Virus record (IMG/VR): IMGVR_UViG_3300031758_000085
Location: 1 to 58,706 of that record
Reading direction: 5' to 3' (one strand)
Length of the DNA stretch: 58,706 bases
Origin: a virus
Positions 42,212-51,651 of the stretch are shown one piece after another (the stretch's first letter is position 1; every line of letters starts with the position of its first letter). A program made the translations under genes and the position numbers. The notes beneath the pieces were generated by a model. The model saw only the letters and a list, made by a program, of their open reading frames with translations. It searched no databases and was not told the origin of the DNA.

Positions 42212-43870
42212 ATGGCATTACTGAAAAATACAATCATTGATGGTCACCTTACTCCAGCAAACAATGAGTTGTTTGATATTGGAACTGCTAATGGTCGTTT
42301 TCGCGATATGTATCTCAGCGGTAGCACGATTAATTTAGGTGGTGCTAAACTCTCTATTGATGCAAATACAGGAACTGTTGCCATTGTTGGCAAACCAACT
42401 GCAAATACACCAAGTCCAAAGGCGTTGATTATTACTGCAGAAGGTAAGACTGCTACTTCGAATACAACGAATGGTGAAATCAATATTGCAGAAATTCAAA
42501 CTGCAGTTTCTTCGAATGTTGGGTTTGGAGGAGATATTGCTGACCTGAGTTCTGTTGATAAGTTTCCTCCAGAAATATTAAATTTTACACTTGATTCGCA
42601 TGGTATTGGTTCAACAGGATCATGGTCATGGTCTTGGCTTTCAAATGGAAATCCATATAATCGAACACTCACGTCAAATACTTTAGATCCAGCCATCACC
42701 ATTCACAAGAAAGGTAGATATGTCTGGACAAATAAAGCAAGTAATTTAAATGTGACCGCTGTTGCTAACGCAACTCATATTCACAATGCGTTTATTAAGT
42801 GGATTCCTGGCGCTGGTAATGGTAATCTAGTTGATGGTGTTGTTTATGGAAATACAACTATTAATGGGAATACTGTACAAACTTTAACCTGGAACATTCC
42901 AGAGACTTTCGGTGCAGTTTCTCCAACTCTCAATGCACCAAATGTGAACATTACATTTGAAGGAATGATGAGTCATCAAGGAAATGCAGCTGCCCCTGCG
43001 CACTGGCATGTCGATGAGAGCCACAACTTTAATGAAGAAGTGATTGTTTATCGCGGTGGAACTTATCGTTTTCAAGTAACTGGAAGCGAATCAAATCATC
43101 CACTGTATATTACGACAAGTAACGCAAACAGCTTTTCGTCTGGTGCGTATGTCGGTGAGTATACAACTGGCATTTCAAATAGTAGAGCAACTTCTGGGAA
43201 TACTCTCACTTGGATTGTCGCAAATAATGCTCCGAACACTCTCCATTATCAATGTGGGAATCACGCAGCAATGCGTGGTAATATTATCGTACGAGATTTA
43301 CAAGTTAATCTATCTGGAAATGGTATTCCAAAGGTATATTTGCAGCATCTTAAAAATGGAATGTATAATGAGATTATTATAGACGATCCAATTGCTGGCG
43401 ATCTCGCGATGTCTTTCCTTTGGAAAGACGAAATAACAGGTAAATGGATTCCAAAGAACTTTGTCGATTATGCAAATACAACCTCAGAGTTTATCAACTG
43501 GGTTGCGGGTCAGGCTGATGCTCGAATTGTAGCAAATAAACCAACCTTTGAGCGCCACTTTCATAAAACAGGGACGTTAACAGTCAGTGCTGGAACTCAA
43601 AAATGGTACGTTCCAGGAAACATAACTCTCACCTCTGTAAAGGCAAGATTAGAAACTGCTCCTGCAGGATCGAATGCACGATTTGTTATTGTGAAAAATG
43701 GTGCTAACTTTATCACCTTAAATATTACATCAACTCAATCATCCTCTGAAACCTATAACGTTGCTGCAAATATAAATAATGGAGACTATATAACTGTTGA
43801 TACTGCAGCTGCAGGATCAGGTGTCCCTGGAGCAGACCTTACTGTAACTTTCTTGTATACTAGGAACTAA
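42212..43870 (+). CDS. Virion protein with cupredoxin-like domain
   Basis: A 552-residue structural protein. The start (TIIDGHLTPANNELFDIGTA) resembles fibre modules; a beta domain with His-rich AHWHVDESHNFN follows. At residues 285-365 VYRGGTYRFQVTGSESNHP (H296), then LHYQCGNHAAMRG (C348, H351, M354) repeat the ligand pattern found in the 32575 fibre, with the same C-x2-H-x2-M spacing. The C-terminal domain (KTGTLTVSAGTQKWYVPGNI) looks like a fibre tip. Position suggests a tail or fibre component. Copper binding is inferred from ligands only. Confidence 0.7.
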   Translation: MALLKNTIIDGHLTPANNELFDIGTANGRFRDMYLSGSTINLGGAKLSIDANTGTVAIVGKPTANTPSPKALIITAEGKTATSNTTNGEINIAEIQTAVSSNVGFGGDIADLSSVDKFPPEILNFTLDSHGIGSTGSWSWSWLSNGNPYNRTLTSNTLDPAITIHKKGRYVWTNKASNLNVTAVANATHIHNAFIKWIPGAGNGNLVDGVVYGNTTINGNTVQTLTWNIPETFGAVSPTLNAPNVNITFEGMMSHQGNAAAPAHWHVDESHNFNEEVIVYRGGTYRFQVTGSESNHPLYITTSNANSFSSGAYVGEYTTGISNSRATSGNTLTWIVANNAPNTLHYQCGNHAAMRGNIIVRDLQVNLSGNGIPKVYLQHLKNGMYNEIIIDDPIAGDLAMSFLWKDEITGKWIPKNFVDYANTTSEFINWVAGQADARIVANKPTFERHFHKTGTLTVSAGTQKWYVPGNITLTSVKARLETAPAGSNARFVIVKNGANFITLNITSTQSSSETYNVAANINNGDYITVDTAAAGSGVPGADLTVTFLYTRN

Positions 43871-43872
43871 AC

Positions 43873-44067
43873 ATGGCAATTACAACTCGTTTTGTCGGCG
43901 GTGCTTTTGAAGCTCTAAATGATGATCAAGTCATCGTATATCAACCATTTAAACCTACTTCTACTGGTGATCAGCCAGCGTGGGCAGATGAAGCAGAAGC
44001 CATGGCGTGGTGGGAAACAGTAAAAACAATGAATGGTGTTACAGAAGAAACACCACCTGCAGAATAA
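43873..44067 (+). CDS. Small hypothetical protein
   Basis: A 64-residue acidic protein (ITTRFVGGAFEALNDDQVIV at the start; a Trp-rich AWADEAEAMAWWETV segment and a Pro/Glu tail). Two-base gap to the upstream gene. Possibly a tail fibre assembly factor by size and position, but no family is recognised. Confidence 0.55.
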   Translation: MAITTRFVGGAFEALNDDQVIVYQPFKPTSTGDQPAWADEAEAMAWWETVKTMNGVTEETPPAE

Positions 44068-44079
44068 GGAGTCATAGCA

Positions 44080-45792
44080 ATGCCAGAAATAGCAGTAAAC
44101 AGAACAAATACTAATATGTTCGCGCTCATTGAAGACGCGAATCTTTCTAGAAGCCGAATCTTCATCGAAGGTCAGGGTTATGACACCAACACACTTTCAC
44201 CCCTTTGGATGCAAAAGTATCATTTCAATCATAATGAATTGTATACCTTTACGAGCCCAGACAGTTTTGTAGACTTTGGTCCAATGGTTTTATCTAAAGG
44301 TGTTGATCAATCTTGGGGTAATGGTGATTCCCAACACTATGATACTGGCTTCATAGATACTCGCTGGCGTTCAATGGATTTTCCAAATTTTCCAGTAAGA
44401 AAAGGTTGGAAAACTGCTGGTGGAAAGTCTTATTATTCAATTCCTGGAAGAACCACCATTAACAGTGGTGACAATTATAACAATATTCACGTAGTTGCTG
44501 ATGATGCAACATTAGGAACATCTTATCAGTCAGGTAATTATGAAGGTGCACCAAGTCAATTCATATTTGAAGATGTGTCAAATAATAGAATGTGGGGATT
44601 TCACAGTAGTCGTCCAGAGTTTGATCGTGTAGTAACTTGGTCAGGTTATGAGGCGGGAACTCCTTCTGGTGTAACTCGTCCGCTAGACATGCAAAACTAT
44701 CGCTTTTTCTTTATGGGTCGTGACGATGCGGGATTCTTGTTTTTTGTTGCTGTTGAGCATGGCGGATTTAGCAGATATAACATTTATAAACTAAATGCAT
44801 CTTCAACTGCATCAACAACAGTCATAAGCAATAGTTACAGAAATTACAATACCAACTACATGAGAAGTTATCCAAGTAACATTCGTCGTGATAGTGCAAC
44901 TCGTCGTGTATTCTACAGTAGTCATTTTGAAGGAACGTATGTAGCATTGTCTCCAGTTCGTTACGTTTGGAATCCTGCTGATGGTTCTATTGCTGCAGCT
45001 AACTGCACAATGACTTATTCTGGTGCTGAAACATATGCAACTCATGCTGCAGCTTATACAACTGATGGTGCTGATGGATATCAACGTAATAGCTGGCGCA
45101 TGCAGCCATGGCAGTTTACTGTTGGCGGAACAAACTATATCACATTTTGGCTCGTAGACAAATCTGCTGCATTTGGTAGTGGTGCAAGTCGTTGGAGTAG
45201 TGCTGCAAAAAGAACCATGATGACATATTCAATTGGTTCTGGAACTGGTGATGATGTTCTAACCTTCCACAGTAAAGTTACATTCTCTAGCGTCAATGAT
45301 ATTCCAAGAGGATTGATGCCGATGAATGATGCTGGAACTCAAATGGCAGTTCCGATTACTGGAAGTTTAAAATTCTATACATTTAATTCAACTGATGGAT
45401 GGGTTGCAACTGGAACTTATCCTACTGAGTTTAGAATGATTGGATTGGATCAAACGAATCGTCTTTGGGGTTCAAGCCGCGAAAAGGGATATCATACGAT
45501 CCACGCAATTACGCCAACGTTACCAATTACAATTAGTGTATTGATGGCAAATACAAGTTATGTTTATACTGGAAATTCAATCTCTACAACTGCGAATGTC
45601 AATGCTTATAATAGCAATGGCGAACGTGTTGCAGCAAATGTATCTCTCTCTATTGATGGGAATGGAATGATTTTCACTGCAAGCAATAGTAAGAATACAA
45701 CAGTGACAACAAGTAACTCAACAAATACGCAGATTTCGATTACAATTTCTGGTGGTGGATTGAATAATATTATTGCCAGTGTCGACATCTAA
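44080..45792 (+). CDS. Large beta-rich virion protein with Ig-like C-terminus
   Basis: A 570-residue protein with repeated aromatic/Gly-Asp beta segments (RFFFMGRDDAGFLFFVAVE, YVALSPVRYVWNPADG, TNRLWGSSREKGYHTI). Their spacing would fit a propeller-like or beta-solenoid domain. The last 90 residues (YVYTGNSISTTANVNAYNSN ... INGNGMIF-type strands) resemble a bacterial Ig-like domain. It probably forms part of the baseplate or a fibre. No catalytic motif; the domain calls are tentative. Confidence 0.55.
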   Translation: MPEIAVNRTNTNMFALIEDANLSRSRIFIEGQGYDTNTLSPLWMQKYHFNHNELYTFTSPDSFVDFGPMVLSKGVDQSWGNGDSQHYDTGFIDTRWRSMDFPNFPVRKGWKTAGGKSYYSIPGRTTINSGDNYNNIHVVADDATLGTSYQSGNYEGAPSQFIFEDVSNNRMWGFHSSRPEFDRVVTWSGYEAGTPSGVTRPLDMQNYRFFFMGRDDAGFLFFVAVEHGGFSRYNIYKLNASSTASTTVISNSYRNYNTNYMRSYPSNIRRDSATRRVFYSSHFEGTYVALSPVRYVWNPADGSIAAANCTMTYSGAETYATHAAAYTTDGADGYQRNSWRMQPWQFTVGGTNYITFWLVDKSAAFGSGASRWSSAAKRTMMTYSIGSGTGDDVLTFHSKVTFSSVNDIPRGLMPMNDAGTQMAVPITGSLKFYTFNSTDGWVATGTYPTEFRMIGLDQTNRLWGSSREKGYHTIHAITPTLPITISVLMANTSYVYTGNSISTTANVNAYNSNGERVAANVSLSIDGNGMIFTASNSKNTTVTTSNSTNTQISITISGGGLNNIIASVDI

Positions 45793-46592
45793 TGGCATTA
45801 GTTGATACACGATTTAACTCATATCAGCCGAACCTAACTGTTTTTGCATCTAATAATGTAATTAAGTTAGGTTCGGTTGTCTCAATTGTTGTTAAATCTT
45901 CTGTATCTCCTGGTAGAACCAGTGTTCCGATTAACACCAAAACCATTATTGGTGTTAATTCTCCTATACCAGCTAATTTTGGATCGACTACAACTGTTGC
46001 TGTTTATGTAAACAGCACACCGCAAATACAAACAAGTAATGTGGTATATAAAACGTTTTCTGTCTCAGAAAGATTAGTTAATAGTGTAGAAGATAGCCCA
46101 AAATATGCAACATTTAATCCGCGAGTTACAACTCAAGTTCGAACTGAATCGTCTAAAGTGGCTGTGTATGTGAGACCTGTTGTTGTTGAAGAATCTAATC
46201 GAGTATTTGGTTATCGAATTCCATATAGAAATAATGATAAACTAGTTATAATCTCAGATCGAAACGTTGCGACTGACAGAAAACCGACAAATATTAATGA
46301 ACGATATGTATTTGTTCAAGATAGTAAAAATAACAGTCCACACACATCTCAACTTAAACTTGATAATAGTGTAATCAAACAAGTTGAAGTTCAAAGTAGA
46401 GCAGAACCTAAACGAACTCGAATTAATGAGCAAAGAAAAGCAGTTGTTATAAACACTCGCAGAGAACCAATTGCAATTGAGACAAAGATTCGACCAGTTA
46501 ATGTTATCGATGATTCCATCGCTGGATCAGGCGGTGGTGGTGGCGGTGGTGGTGCAGGTGGTGCAGGTGTATTGACAGAGTATTGGAGTTAA
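45792..46592 (+). CDS. Hypothetical virion protein with poly-Gly tail
   Basis: A 266-residue protein rich in Val, Asn, Ser and Arg, with a run of nine Gly near the end (SGGGGGGGGGAGGAG) and a final TEYWS. No family recognised. Charge pattern (many Arg/Lys with RTRINEQRKAVVINTRREP) differs from the neighbouring fibres. The start ATG overlaps the upstream stop by one base. Two strong inverted repeats lie in its first 170 bases. Confidence 0.55.
   Translation: MALVDTRFNSYQPNLTVFASNNVIKLGSVVSIVVKSSVSPGRTSVPINTKTIIGVNSPIPANFGSTTTVAVYVNSTPQIQTSNVVYKTFSVSERLVNSVEDSPKYATFNPRVTTQVRTESSKVAVYVRPVVVEESNRVFGYRIPYRNNDKLVIISDRNVATDRKPTNINERYVFVQDSKNNSPHTSQLKLDNSVIKQVEVQSRAEPKRTRINEQRKAVVINTRREPIAIETKIRPVNVIDDSIAGSGGGGGGGGAGGAGVLTEYWS
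45825..45879 (+). other. 15-bp inverted repeat inside coding sequence
   Basis: CAGCCGAACCTAACT (45825-45839) pairs with AGTTAGGTTCGGTTG (45865-45879) with one G-T pair, around a 25-base loop. It lies 34 bases into the 266-residue gene, near the ribosome's early path. No U-tract follows. A cruciform, protein site or translational control is possible. Confidence 0.5.
45930..45959 (+). other. 11-bp perfect inverted repeat inside coding sequence
   Basis: ATTAACACCAA (45930-45940) and TTGGTGTTAAT (45949-45959) flank an 8-base loop, 51 bases after the previous inverted repeat in the same gene. Perfect pairing, no mismatches. Confidence 0.5.
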
Positions 46593-46601
46593 TGAAATCA
46601 T

Positions 46602-49040
46602 ATGGCTGGCAAATTATCTGGAAATGCAATTGTTGATGGAAGTATTACCACAACGCAATTAGCATCAGATGTTTCTGATGTTATTGCGCAAGGTGGTGGT
46701 CCAAAAGTATTATCAATTGCATATGCTAATAATGCACTCGCTGCTGATAATACTGGAAATTCTGTAGTTATTGTTACAGGCACAGGTTTTAATCCTGGTG
46801 TTACAGTTTATGTTAATGGCGTGGTTTCTTCTACGGTTACACGCGCAAATGCCAATTCTCTTTCCTTTACTGTTCCTGCAAATACACAAGGTCCGACAGT
46901 CCCGTTTTATGTCGTGAATACTGACGGCGGCTCTGCAGTCTATTTCCCAGGAATTACAATATCTGGAACACCGACTTGGTTGACTGGTGCAAATCTTGGA
47001 ACTGTTTCTCCAAACACTAATGTTTCTCTTGCACCATTGTTTGCATATAATCCTGGAGATATAACCCCAATTTATGCAACTGGTGGCACAGTTGCAAATA
47101 TTAATAACTACACTATTCATACATTCACATCTACATCATCATTCAATGTTTCTTTTGGTGGCGGAGCAGTAGAGTATCTCGTTGTTGCTGCTGGTGGCGG
47201 TGGCGGTAATGACATGGGTGGCGGTGGTGGCGGTGGTGGTGTTCTTGCCAACACAGTCACAGTGACTGCTACAAATTATACAATCACAATTGGTGCAGGT
47301 GGTGCTGGTGGAACAGGATATGCATCAACTCCACCAGCTGGTGCGAATGGTGGAAATACATCATTTGGAAACACGATCATTGCAGTTGGTGGTGGTGGAG
47401 GCGGGTCAGGTCACAGAACTGATCCTCCATATGTTGGCGGTAATGCTGCTATTGGTGGTAGCGGTGGTGGTTCTGCTGCAAGATATCGTTACTCTGGCGC
47501 ACCACAATCATTGGGTGCAAATGCAATCGGTATTCCATCATGGCAACGAGGAACTCGTGGTGGTAATTCACCAGAAACGCAAGTCTCTGATCAATACTAC
47601 GCTGGTGGTGGCGGTGGTGCTGGTGGCAACACTTCACTGGCTGGAATGGCTAACGGTACAATCGACGCTGTGAGTGGAACTCGTGCTGGTCATGGTGGCG
47701 ATGGATATTCATCAAATATTTCTGGAACATCATATTACTATGCTGGTGGTGGCGGTGGCGGAAGTCATACTGCTGGTCAAGCTGGTAAAGGTGGTTATGG
47801 TGGTGGCGGTGGTGGTAGCACTTGGCCAGGTGGCACTGCAGGTATTGGTGGTCTTGGTGGTCTGTCAAATGGGTCAAATGGTGTTGCTGGTACTGGTGGT
47901 GCTGCTGGAGCAAACACTGGCGGTGGTGGTGGTGGTGGCGGTCACCAAGCTGTTGGTGGTGCTGGCGGTTCTGGTATTGTTTACATCAAGTATCCAAAAA
48001 ATGATACCATTGTGAGCAATCTTTCATATACACTTATTTCTGGTGCACTTCCTCCAGGATTAAATCTTGCATCAAATGGTGTAATAACTGGTAATATCAC
48101 AAACCCACCAAATGCATCAACAACATATAGTTTCACAGTACAGGCTGGTCCTGATCCAGAATTACAGTATACAGAAAAAACATTTAGTCTGACTGTAATT
48201 AATCCATCATTAAAAGCGAATGGTGGAACAATCACATATTCTGGTAATTATAAGATACACACGTTCACTTCTTCTGGATCATTTGTAGTTGATGCAAATC
48301 CAAACAGCCTCAACGTTGAATATTTGATTGTTGCTGCTGGTGGTGGCGGTGGTGGTTGGGGCGGCGGCGGTGGTGGTGGCGGTGTTGTCACAGGTTCTGG
48401 ATTTGTTCCAACTGCAAATACAACATACACTGTCACAATTGGTGCTGGTGGAGCGAGAGGAACATCATCATACACTAGTGGTGGAAATGGAGCAAATAGT
48501 TCAATCACAGGAATAACTCAAGCTGCTGGCGGTGGTGGTGGTGGATGGTATAATGCAAACGCAGGGCTTGCTGGAGGATCTGGTGGTGGCGGTGGCTTGG
48601 GCGAAAGCAGTGGTGGCGCAGGTGGCGCTGCAACTCCAGGACAAGGAAATGCTGGTGGAGCTGGTGGAACAAATATCAGCAGCTGGACTGGCGCAAGAGG
48701 CGGTGGCGGAGGGGGTGCAGGAGAGGCTGGATATAGTGGGGCTGCTCCACTAGTCGCAAATACAGGTCGCGGTGGAGCAGGATTAGTTTCTACAATCAGC
48801 GGAACGCCTTCTTACTATGCTGGTGGTGGTGGTGGACACGCTGGAAATTCACCACTATTATCAATTGGTGGTGCGGGCGGCGGTGGTGGCGGCGGAAGAT
48901 ATAATTCTGGATCTGGTACTGCTGGAACAGATGGAACTACAAATACTGGTGGTGGTGGTGGTGGTGCTTGGGGTGGTTCAGGAGAACTTTGTGGATTGGG
49001 TGGATCTGGCATAGTCATTGTTCGATATTTGATTACATAA
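46602..49040 (+). CDS. IPT + glycine-rich adhesin with docking-type N-terminus
   Basis: An 812-residue protein. The start KLSGNAIVDGSITTTQLASD belongs to a set of five genes sharing K-L-x-G-x-A-I and T-x-T-Q-L, probably a docking domain. Then an IPT/TIG-like fold (GPKVLSIAYANNALAADNTG; VVIVTGTGFNPGVTVYVNG), a Gly-rich region that looks like polyglycine, a He_PIG-type segment (ISGALPPGLNLASNGVITGN), and a second Gly-rich half with closing GSGIVIVRY. Likely an extended adhesin. The second half repeats the first. Confidence 0.7.
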   Translation: MAGKLSGNAIVDGSITTTQLASDVSDVIAQGGGPKVLSIAYANNALAADNTGNSVVIVTGTGFNPGVTVYVNGVVSSTVTRANANSLSFTVPANTQGPTVPFYVVNTDGGSAVYFPGITISGTPTWLTGANLGTVSPNTNVSLAPLFAYNPGDITPIYATGGTVANINNYTIHTFTSTSSFNVSFGGGAVEYLVVAAGGGGGNDMGGGGGGGGVLANTVTVTATNYTITIGAGGAGGTGYASTPPAGANGGNTSFGNTIIAVGGGGGGSGHRTDPPYVGGNAAIGGSGGGSAARYRYSGAPQSLGANAIGIPSWQRGTRGGNSPETQVSDQYYAGGGGGAGGNTSLAGMANGTIDAVSGTRAGHGGDGYSSNISGTSYYYAGGGGGGSHTAGQAGKGGYGGGGGGSTWPGGTAGIGGLGGLSNGSNGVAGTGGAAGANTGGGGGGGGHQAVGGAGGSGIVYIKYPKNDTIVSNLSYTLISGALPPGLNLASNGVITGNITNPPNASTTYSFTVQAGPDPELQYTEKTFSLTVINPSLKANGGTITYSGNYKIHTFTSSGSFVVDANPNSLNVEYLIVAAGGGGGGWGGGGGGGGVVTGSGFVPTANTTYTVTIGAGGARGTSSYTSGGNGANSSITGITQAAGGGGGGWYNANAGLAGGSGGGGGLGESSGGAGGAATPGQGNAGGAGGTNISSWTGARGGGGGGAGEAGYSGAAPLVANTGRGGAGLVSTISGTPSYYAGGGGGHAGNSPLLSIGGAGGGGGGGRYNSGSGTAGTDGTTNTGGGGGGAWGGSGELCGLGGSGIVIVRYLIT

Positions 49041-49041
49041 A

Positions 49042-50544
49042 ATGGCTGGTAAATTAGTTGGAACAGCAATTGTACCTGGATCCGTCACTGTAGCAAAACT
49101 TGCAAATGACGTAAGTGCTGTCATTCAAGCAGGTGGTGGACCAAAAGTTATTTCTGTTGGTTATCCTGGTGACGATACTGCTGCTAATTCTGTTGGTGCA
49201 CAAACAATCACTGTCACTGGAACAGGATTTAATCCAAATGTCAAAGTTTTTATTGGCTCCATTTCTGGCGGAACAGAAGCACCAACAGTTTCTAGAGCAA
49301 ATGCAAACTCACTCTCGTTTACAACTCCTGCGTTGACTCAGGGTCTTTATCAATTATATGTTGTGAATTCTGATGGTGGTGTTGGAACATTCCCAAGATT
49401 TCAAGTATCTGGCGATCCAGCATGGGTAACTTCATCATCATTAGGTCAATTTGTCGTTAGTGCTGGAATGAACAAACAACTTGAAGCGATATCCGACTCA
49501 ACAATCACATATACTCTGGCTAATGGAAGTTCACTACCAGCAGGAACAAGTCTTGCTTCTAATGGATTAATTAGTGGAACATTAACTTCTCCACCAGGAG
49601 CAGAGACAACTTACAATTTCTCTGTTGTCGCAACCGACCAAGAAAATCAAAATTCAGAAAGAGCATTCTCTTATACTGGAATTTTGTTCACATTCTCGAT
49701 TTCTCCTGCTGTAAATGGTCAAAGCAATATCGCTCTTACAACAGGCTCAACGCTTAATCTTACAACAAACGGTGCGTATACAATCACCCCTCTTGGCGAC
49801 TTCAGCGCCAATGTTCAAGTTTGGGGCGCGGGTGGTGGTGGATATGGTAGTGGAACTGGTGGTGGCGGTGGATACTCAACAGGAATAATTGCCTTTAAGA
49901 GTGGAGTTCAGTATAATGTAGTTGTTGGCTCTGCTGGCGCCAGCACTCCTTCTGGTCGTGCAGCATCTGGTGCTGGTGCTGGCTCTGGTATCGAATTTAA
50001 ATCAAACTCAACTGCAATTATTGTCGCTGGTGGTGGTGGCGGTTCTGCAGGTGGTGGTCCAGCAGAGGCTAGAGGCGGTGGTGGTGGAGGTGGCACAACT
50101 GGCCAAAACGCTCTCAGTGTGGGAGCAGGTGGTTATGGTGGAACACAATCCGCTGCTGGAGCGGGTGGTAATGGTGGTCGCCGCACTGGCGCTTCTGGAT
50201 CAGGAAGAAATGGTGGTGGTGGTAATACAGGTTCTCCAGCAGCCGCTGGTGGTGTTGGGTTTGGTAATGGTGGTATCGGTACATACAACGGTGGGGATCA
50301 GGGATCTGGTGGTGGCGGTGGTGGTTACTGGGGTGGCGGTGAAGGTGGCGGTGATGCTGGCGGCTTCGGTGGAGGCGGCGGTTCGGGGTACATAAATACT
50401 AACGTTGTCACGAGCGGAAATACGCAACAAGCGAATTATCGATGGAGTCCAAATACATCACCAAACTTCCTTTCTACGTTTGGTAATGGCGGTCTTGGTA
50501 CTGCATCAGGAAATAATGGAGCGATTATTATTACAGGACTTTGA
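49042..50544 (+). CDS. IPT + He_PIG + glycine-rich adhesin
   Basis: A 500-residue paralogue of the previous gene with one Gly-rich half. The start KLVGTAIVPGSVTVAKLAND has the docking motif. Then an IPT segment (ITVTGTGFNPNVKVFIGS), He_PIG (LANGSSLPAGTSLASNGLIS) and poly-Gly runs. One-base gap after the upstream stop. The last part ends GNNGAIIITGL. Likely an alternative receptor-binding protein. Confidence 0.7.
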   Translation: MAGKLVGTAIVPGSVTVAKLANDVSAVIQAGGGPKVISVGYPGDDTAANSVGAQTITVTGTGFNPNVKVFIGSISGGTEAPTVSRANANSLSFTTPALTQGLYQLYVVNSDGGVGTFPRFQVSGDPAWVTSSSLGQFVVSAGMNKQLEAISDSTITYTLANGSSLPAGTSLASNGLISGTLTSPPGAETTYNFSVVATDQENQNSERAFSYTGILFTFSISPAVNGQSNIALTTGSTLNLTTNGAYTITPLGDFSANVQVWGAGGGGYGSGTGGGGGYSTGIIAFKSGVQYNVVVGSAGASTPSGRAASGAGAGSGIEFKSNSTAIIVAGGGGGSAGGGPAEARGGGGGGGTTGQNALSVGAGGYGGTQSAAGAGGNGGRRTGASGSGRNGGGGNTGSPAAAGGVGFGNGGIGTYNGGDQGSGGGGGGYWGGGEGGGDAGGFGGGGGSGYINTNVVTSGNTQQANYRWSPNTSPNFLSTFGNGGLGTASGNNGAIIITGL

Positions 50545-50545
50545 T

Positions 50546-51118
50546 ATGAATGATTTTAATATGTTGATGCTTTTTCCTTGTAATGTTATGTTTAAAGAAG
50601 AAAGAGGTTTAATTACAGAAAATTTAATTTCTATTTCTAAAGAAATATTATTAAAAAATGCAGAAACACCATTTCATAGTAAATGTATAAGCACGGTTCG
50701 AACTAAAAGTGATATTTTAGAATTGTCAGAATTTTCAGGGATTAAGCAATTTCTTGGTAATCTTGTTTATGTTTATTGCGAACAAATGAAAATCGATTGT
50801 TCTAAATTGAGTATTTTAGATAGTTGGTTAAATCTATATGAAGAAGGTGGTTATCAAGATTTACATAATCATCATGATTCTATGATTTCTGGGGTATTTT
50901 GGCTGCAAAGTTCAGAAGAAAAAGATTTTGTTTTCCAAGCACCATGGCATTTTATGCAACCAAAACTTCCGAATTATACAGAATATAATTTAAATAACTG
51001 CCATAACGTAGAAATAAATAGCAATGTGGGTAGAGGAATGGTCTTTATGAGTCATATGTTGCACCGAACTCTACCGACTAAAACGGAAAGAATTAGTTTA
51101 AGTTTTAATGTAGGTTAA
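50546..51118 (+). CDS. 2-oxoglutarate/Fe(II) oxygenase-like protein (TIGR02466-like)
   Basis: A 190-residue protein. GGYQDLHNHHDSMISGVFWL gives the His-rich iron site (H107, H109, H110, D111) and S/G-V strand. A second part near the C-terminus, MSHMLHRTLPTKTERISLSF, supplies the distal His and the Arg-Ser for 2-oxoglutarate. The order matches TIGR02466. ATG 50546 follows the upstream stop by one base; an upstream in-frame start would lie in the adhesin. It is strikingly AT-rich compared with flanking fibre genes, suggesting separate acquisition. A hydroxylation role on a fibre or sugar is inferred. Confidence 0.72.
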   Translation: MNDFNMLMLFPCNVMFKEERGLITENLISISKEILLKNAETPFHSKCISTVRTKSDILELSEFSGIKQFLGNLVYVYCEQMKIDCSKLSILDSWLNLYEEGGYQDLHNHHDSMISGVFWLQSSEEKDFVFQAPWHFMQPKLPNYTEYNLNNCHNVEINSNVGRGMVFMSHMLHRTLPTKTERISLSFNVG

Positions 51119-51120
51119 AA

Positions 51121-51312
51121 ATGGCAATCAATCTATTACCTGGCGATGCAATTGCATCAAATACTATTACCGACACTCAGATGAACTCTGCAACATGGGC
51201 GCAAGTTTATGCTGCTCTTGCAACTGCAAATGCGGCTTATGCTCAAGCAAATAGCGCAACAACAGCAGCAGAAAGTGGTGTTTCTCTTGGTTTAGTGATT
51301 GCATTATCCTAA
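51121..51312 (+). CDS. Short protein with docking motif and AYAQAN heptad
   Basis: A 63-residue protein: MAINLLPGDAIASNTITDTQ is a docking-type start, followed by a short stretch with AAYAQANSATTAA, the heptad of the long fibre at 29958, and a hydrophobic end (GVSLGLVIALS). It looks like a docking domain with a minimal shaft. Function otherwise unknown. Confidence 0.55.
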   Translation: MAINLLPGDAIASNTITDTQMNSATWAQVYAALATANAAYAQANSATTAAESGVSLGLVIALS

Positions 51313-51324
51313 TCGGAGAATAAA

Positions 51325-51651
51325 ATGGCACAAGTATTTAAGTTACGAGCAGCTTCGCTTACTACAGTTAATGCAAACGTTTATGTTTGTCCTGCGAATG
51401 CAACATCCATTGTTATCATGGGACAAATTGCAAACAAAGATGGTGCTAACTCTGCCGACGTAACTATGTACGTTTATGATTCTAGTGAAGCAGCAGCAAA
51501 GGCTCTAGTATATACTGTTCCTGTTCCTGCAGATGCAGCAACAACCTTTTTGACAGGTAAATTAGTTTTAGAAGCAAATGATTATATTTTTGGAACTGCT
51601 TCTTCAAATAATCATCTAGATGTTACAGTAAGCATTTTGGAAATGACATGA
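51325..51651 (+). CDS. Small beta-sandwich-like tail protein
   Basis: A 108-residue protein (MAQVFKLRAASLTTVNANVY ... TSIVIMGQIANKDGAN) similar in layout to the 38486 gene and again just before a glycine-rich adhesin. It overlaps that adhesin by four bases (ATGA). Function unknown; a paired partner is suggested by recurrence. Confidence 0.65.
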   Translation: MAQVFKLRAASLTTVNANVYVCPANATSIVIMGQIANKDGANSADVTMYVYDSSEAAAKALVYTVPVPADAATTFLTGKLVLEANDYIFGTASSNNHLDVTVSILEMT

